Source: UBA927 sp964361785 (GTDB lineage Bacteria; Patescibacteriota; Microgenomatia; UBA10105; UBA927). From it: DNA of 14,647 nt. A model generated the notes under the pieces. The model worked only from the letters and a program-made list of their open reading frames with translations, was not told the DNA's origin and ran no database searches. This document shows positions 11,097 through 14,647 of this stretch, one piece after another. A program made the position numbers and the translations under genes. How positions within the stretch are numbered: the stretch's first letter is position 1; each line of letters opens with the position of its first letter. Location of the stretch: the NCBI GenBank assembly GCA_964361785.1, contig CAYIBX010000025.1:1-14647 (forward strand), in the 5' to 3' direction.

Positions 11097-12899
11097 TTAC
11101 TTTCCAAAATTCTCTACTACTATACTATAATCAAAAATGTTGACCTTACCATCTCTATTGATATCCGCAGGGGAGAACCCTACCGATCCAGTTTTGCCAA
11201 AGTTGGACACTAGAAAGTTCACGTCATAGCTATCTACATGACCATCTGGAGTAGCGCCTCTACTGCTTGCTATATCTCCCTGTAAAGCTGGTTTTTGGGT
11301 AGGGTAGGGCGTGTTTGTAGATTTGGGTACGTAGGTAGGTGATGGTTTTGGAGTTGCGGTGGAGGCCTTTGTGGGAGTGGGGGCAGCACCAATCACAAAA
11401 CGATCGTCGACAATTTTTCTTTGGAGGCTGGTAGAGTTACAGCCATCAGCAACGAGTTCCCAATAATATGTTCCGGTAGTAAGATTGTTGATTGTATAGC
11501 TATTTTTATTGGTGACCGATTCGTTGACAAGGTATGCAGAGGCCAATACTCCGGCGGTATTAAATTCTCCAACGGAAGAGACGATCAGATAAACAGCGTC
11601 GTTATTGGTTCCTTTTTGCCAGGTGAGGGTTGCATTGGCGCCGCTTACGGTCACGCTTAGGATAGAAGGGGAGCTCACCCAGCACGATGAACTGTCAGAT
11701 AAGACTGCCTTTAGAGCGGTTAATTTATATGGCTTATCTCGTATTTCTTCCCAATTGGAAATATTTATAAAACGGTTATTGCGAAAATTTAATGAACCTT
11801 TTAACGCGCTCACATAACTTTGATAATCGCCAGCGTAGGTGTTCCATTCGGGAGATGCCCACTGTGCATTATTCACTTTGTTTAATGTGGTCGTTAATCC
11901 AGAAAAATTTTGAGGATTTCCAGTAACCGAACCGTAAAAACTCCAACCAGGATTAGCATATGTGCTTATTGCTCCATCAGTCGTTGGGAAAACGAGTCCT
12001 GAAGGAGCTGGATTGGGTGAGATGTCAATTCCTCCTATATGGTTAAAAATTTTACTGCGGGGAATGCCGGTGTCGTATGCTAGCTTGTCGAGTTCGTTGC
12101 TGTAACGTCTTATGATTTCATTAAGATTTGAAGATGTAATTCCTCCGGGAAGTCCTAATGTATTGACTGCTGCATAGCCAAGTTGCGTTGAATCTGTCAA
12201 ACCCTTTCCGGTAGATGTGCCATTTTTGTAGTAGTAATAATTGCCACCAATATCAGTTTCTACGCCGAGACTAATTCCTCCCAACAACCATTTTTTGTTA
12301 GCTGGAAGTTTTTGATACCAGCTTACGATAATTGGTAACAAAATCTTGAGTCGTGTTTTGCTGTCTTCGATAAATGTGCGACTGGCTAAGTTAGGGTGAG
12401 GTGAGACTTCAAATTCAGATCCCCAGTTTCTCCAGGCTTTGCTCACTGCACATAAATTACTGTTACATGTCCATTCAACATTACTCGGATTGTTATAAAG
12501 ATCAGGCCGACCATCCCACCACTGAAATCCGTCAAGAGCAATAAAAAGAGGTATATTTTTTGTCTGTGCTGTACTCAATAGGTTGCGTAGGGATTGTTGC
12601 ATGGTGTTAAAGTCATAAGTTTGTCTGTTGTAATAAAATAAGACACCAACCCCAAGCTTTCGTTGATTTGTACCAAGTGATCCAACTTTCGTCACTATTT
12701 CGTCTATTCCTTCGGTAAAACTGCGGTTTGGAATAGCCATATTCCAAAGCATGGAACAATCGGAGGGAAGACAGATGTCAGGAGCCTTGCGAACGAAAAT
12801 GTACTGAGGATCAATAGCTTGGGCAAAAATACGAGCAGGAAATAACGATATTGATATCAATGTTATGAATAAAGCAAATATTATTTTTTTCATACTCAT
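11097..12899 (-). CDS. Secreted dockerin protein with glycoside-hydrolase-like barrel and Fn3 domain
   Basis: A 600-residue protein. Signal peptide 1-26 ('...FPARIFA'). Residues 30-405 look like a TIM-barrel glycoside hydrolase: 'KLGVGVLFYYN', 'NIPLFIALDGFQWWDGRPDL', 'WLLGGISLGVETDIG' with Glu214, and 'AQWASPEWNTYAGD' with Glu351. These two Glu could be the acid/base and nucleophile of a clan-A-like enzyme; that is inferred from spacing, and I cannot name the GH family. A fibronectin-III-like domain follows (410-490), then a Pro/Thr/Lys linker (506-538) and a dockerin (540-600). The second dockerin loop D579-I-N-R-D-G...D590 is canonical; the first carries an insertion before 'PDGHVDSYD'. It starts within the stop of the upstream 518-aa gene (ATGA overlap), so the two are translated together. 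An alternative start is the Met two codons in. Confidence 0.85.
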   Translation of the reverse strand: MSMKKIIFALFITLISISLFPARIFAQAIDPQYIFVRKAPDICLPSDCSMLWNMAIPNRSFTEGIDEIVTKVGSLGTNQRKLGVGVLFYYNRQTYDFNTMQQSLRNLLSTAQTKNIPLFIALDGFQWWDGRPDLYNNPSNVEWTCNSNLCAVSKAWRNWGSEFEVSPHPNLASRTFIEDSKTRLKILLPIIVSWYQKLPANKKWLLGGISLGVETDIGGNYYYYKNGTSTGKGLTDSTQLGYAAVNTLGLPGGITSSNLNEIIRRYSNELDKLAYDTGIPRSKIFNHIGGIDISPNPAPSGLVFPTTDGAISTYANPGWSFYGSVTGNPQNFSGLTTTLNKVNNAQWASPEWNTYAGDYQSYVSALKGSLNFRNNRFINISNWEEIRDKPYKLTALKAVLSDSSSCWVSSPSILSVTVSGANATLTWQKGTNNDAVYLIVSSVGEFNTAGVLASAYLVNESVTNKNSYTINNLTTGTYYWELVADGCNSTSLQRKIVDDRFVIGAAPTPTKASTATPKPSPTYVPKSTNTPYPTQKPALQGDIASSRGATPDGHVDSYDVNFLVSNFGKTGSVGFSPADINRDGKVNIFDYSIVVENFGK

Positions 12900-14452
12900 T
12901 TTCCATAACTTCCCACCACTATACTATAGTCAAAAATGTTGACCTTGCCATCCCTATTGATATCCGAAAGGATAAAGCCTGTAGACCCCGTTTTCCCAAA
13001 GTTAGACACAAGGGCGTTTACGTCATAGCTATCTACATGTCCATCTGGAGTAGCATAGCCTTTACTGTTTGCTATGTCTCCCCGAAGAACTGTAGGTGTG
13101 GAGGAGGGTCTTGGCGTATTGGTTACCCGTGGTACACTTGTCACAGTAGGTCTTGGAGTACTGGTGGGGGCTCTTGTGGGAGTGGGAGAGGCAGTTACTA
13201 CCGATACAAATTTACCTTTATACCTATATGTTTGCCAAGTGTAGCCTCTGCTTTGATCTTCAAGAGATGAGTAACAAGTACATCCGTTTGTGGCGGTGCA
13301 CCCCTCATATATTCCACGCTTGCCTTCATTAATATAAACATCGACATTAGCCGAGCTTACTGTGCCAAATTTATCACCGGCAATTGCCCATCCACCAGGT
13401 GCAAGACATATACCCTGTCGTGCTGGTAATCCCATCGAATAATTATTTGCTAGGAAAACTGGAAAAAAGTCTGCTGTATCTATTTCTGTCCAACCCCAAT
13501 TAATCCCATCCCAAGAATAGTTGTACACACCATGTAACACATTTACAAAAAATCCTTGATGATTGCCTATTGGGGCATTAATATATTTAATGTCCGCTGG
13601 TGACTTATTGTCATTAATTTTTATTGGGGCTCCAAAATGTATTCCATCCCAACTTTTAACCAAAAATGATCCTCTAGAGTTCCAATTGTCCACTGAATCA
13701 TAATAATAAAGCCAAATTTCTCCACCTCTTACCAATGCTGACGGATGACCGACTCCATATACATCAGTTGCGAATGTTGCCAGATTAGTCCAGTATTTCC
13801 CATTTATTTTTTCAATACCATACTTTGCTACCATCAGCGGATTAATTTTTATCACCGGTGTTGGTGGTTCATTTTCATTAGCAAAACGATATTGACTTGT
13901 CCAAATATCTTCATTGTATTTTTGCCAATTAATCCCATCGTCACTAAAGGCCACACAGGTTTGGGTAAATGGATCTGGGGTGATCTTTGCTCCATCACTT
14001 CGTCTAAATACCATTGGAGCACATTCATAGTACATGAGGTACTTTTCTGCGCCTCCTGCTAGTTGTGCAAAACTATGTTTAATAATGGTTGGTGAACAAG
14101 CATGACTCCAATCATCACTTAGTTGATTGCTTAGCAATGGTGACAATACTCGTTTTTGGTCAAGTGTTTTCACCCCATTACTATTAAATATAGTCAAATA
14201 AATTGCATCATGTCCGGCGTACGGATCACCTGGTATACCTCCACCACAAGTATAAATTTTAGTTTCTCCATTATCCTCTTTGAGTACTGAACCTGAATAG
14301 TCATATGTTTTATCCCGACCAATTTCCCAAGCTCGAGTAGGATCGGTAACCTCAAAGCCAATTTCTTTGATGGCAAATACAGAAGGTGTATATTTGAGGC
14401 ACAGAAAAAAAACGAGGAAATAACAGAGCGTTTTGAATAAACATCGATTCAT
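12896..14452 (-). CDS. Secreted dockerin protein with beta-propeller (GH43/32-like) domain
   Basis: A 518-residue protein. Signal peptide 1-27 ('...TPSVFA'). Residues 30-420 are a beta-rich domain resembling five-bladed propellers of the GH32/43/68 type. Three blade-like motifs recur: 'SDDGINWQKY' (170-179), 'SWDGIHFGAP' (267-276) and 'SWDGINWGWT' (313-322); 'GHPSALVRGGEIWLYYY' is also present. Several cysteine pairs suggest disulfides. I cannot assign catalytic residues, so it may bind rather than cleave sugar. A Pro/Thr/Arg linker (421-455) precedes a dockerin (457-518) whose second loop D497-I-N-R-D-G...D508 is canonical and whose first loop has an insertion. A TATAAT lies directly against the ATG, too near to be its own -10, so the true promoter is unclear. 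Residues 318-334 reappear in the relic at 9849-10046. Confidence 0.85.
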   Translation of the reverse strand: MNRCLFKTLCYFLVFFLCLKYTPSVFAIKEIGFEVTDPTRAWEIGRDKTYDYSGSVLKEDNGETKIYTCGGGIPGDPYAGHDAIYLTIFNSNGVKTLDQKRVLSPLLSNQLSDDWSHACSPTIIKHSFAQLAGGAEKYLMYYECAPMVFRRSDGAKITPDPFTQTCVAFSDDGINWQKYNEDIWTSQYRFANENEPPTPVIKINPLMVAKYGIEKINGKYWTNLATFATDVYGVGHPSALVRGGEIWLYYYDSVDNWNSRGSFLVKSWDGIHFGAPIKINDNKSPADIKYINAPIGNHQGFFVNVLHGVYNYSWDGINWGWTEIDTADFFPVFLANNYSMGLPARQGICLAPGGWAIAGDKFGTVSSANVDVYINEGKRGIYEGCTATNGCTCYSSLEDQSRGYTWQTYRYKGKFVSVVTASPTPTRAPTSTPRPTVTSVPRVTNTPRPSSTPTVLRGDIANSKGYATPDGHVDSYDVNALVSNFGKTGSTGFILSDINRDGKVNIFDYSIVVGSYGK

Positions 14453-14475
14453 ATTATATATGGGTCTAGAGTACT

Positions 14476-14607
14476 TTAGAGCGGATTTTCTCTAAAATTC
14501 TTGAGCAAACTCTGATACATATTTTGCTCACGATAGTTCCACCGATATTCTGACTCCTTTAAGTGTACCAAAAAGTTTTCTTTTTTTATACCGTTAAAGC
14601 TCCAAGC
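14476..14607 (-). pseudogene. IS1595/ISXO2-family transposase, C-terminal remnant
   Basis: On the minus strand an open frame of about 43 codons ends at TAA (14476-14478). It reads 'FNGIKKENFLVHLKESEYRW' followed by 'NYREQNMYQSLLKNFRENPL'. The pattern FNGI-KK..F-hHLKE.E.R.N.R..N.Y..LL...R matches the C-terminus of ISXO2-like (IS1595-family) DDE transposases as I know them. Upstream the frame hits a TAA (14608-14610) next to a GC-rich palindrome, and the 'WSF' that usually precedes 'KxRLxKFNGI' is joined almost directly to it, indicating a small deletion. The catalytic DDE core is missing from this window. An end of the element may lie near 14461 ('TGGGTCTAGAG'), just upstream of the 518-aa gene. 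Confidence 0.7.
14502..14530. repeat. Inverted repeat TGAGCAAA/TTTGCTCA within transposase remnant
   Basis: Perfect 8-bp arms at 14502-14509 and 14523-14530 with a 13-nt loop. A second 7-bp hairpin TTTAGAG/CTCTAAA (14475-14481, 14490-14496) lies beside it. Both fall in the transposase remnant and upstream of the 518-aa gene, so they may be incidental or now act in its promoter region. Confidence 0.4.
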
Positions 14608-14641
14608 TTAAATCCCCGGCCGTAAGGCCGAGGGATGGAGC
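14599..14641. repeat. GC-rich nested palindrome at window edge
   Basis: GCTCCA (14599-14604) pairs with TGGAGC (14636-14641). Inside, TCCC-CGGCC (14613-14621) pairs with GGCCG-A-GGGA (14626-14635) around a GTAA loop, with one bulged A. It interrupts the transposase remnant. It is of the same kind as the elements at 413-441 and 6306-6338. Confidence 0.6.
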
Positions 14642-14647
14642 GATCCC

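Overview
The window looks like a chromosomal segment from a Candidate Phyla Radiation bacterium, most likely Microgenomates (the Woesebacteria/Gottesmanbacteria/Roizmanbacteria group). The grounds are short, densely packed genes of mixed orientation at moderate GC; TGA used normally as a stop, which argues against Gracilibacteria and SR1; secreted proteins with Pro/Thr-rich linkers ending in dockerins; and a membrane-anchored cohesin protein whose 'QDIRSKAS' stretch after the membrane helix is, from memory, typical of that group. This placement is an inference, because no database was searched. LAYOUT. Bases 1-2200 hold a small His-containing membrane protein, tRNA-Trp, a Cas2/PaaX-like gene bracketed by two copies of a 36-nt palindrome, a 7-nt tandem repeat, an anchored hypothetical protein, and a 57-codon gene for ribosomal protein bL33 (rpmG). 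In many bacteria rpmG and tRNA-Trp sit together upstream of secE-nusG; here the palindrome-bracketed gene lies between them. Bases 2200-5300 hold a secreted SGNH hydrolase, a divergent 36-nt inverted repeat, a coupled EamA transporter plus APH/choline-kinase-like pair, and tRNA-Thr. Bases 5376-7533 hold a two-gene threonine-to-glycine operon: SDR threonine dehydrogenase and 2-amino-3-ketobutyrate CoA ligase. Bases 7530-14452 form a surface-protein locus on the minus strand: an anchored cohesin-dockerin protein and two secreted, overlapping dockerin genes with a glycoside-hydrolase-like barrel and a beta-propeller. It is broken up by plus-strand genes for an AbiE toxin-antitoxin pair and an HTH-phosphoribosyltransferase fusion, and by a truncated dockerin relic. 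The right edge holds the C-terminal remnant of an IS1595/ISXO2-type transposase and a GC-rich palindrome. HOW THE PARTS MAY WORK TOGETHER. The cohesin protein could hold the dockerin proteins at the cell surface, giving a very small cellulosome-like assembly. The transporter/kinase pair could import and phosphorylate a small alcohol such as choline. The threonine pair would yield glycine, acetyl-CoA and NADH. Several genes (80-aa protein, rpmG, SGNH hydrolase, EamA transporter, and less clearly the HTH-PRTase and tdh) have a -10 hexamer ending 6-7 nt before the start codon, which predicts leaderless mRNAs. The least explained object is the Cas2/PaaX-like gene flanked by nested palindromes.
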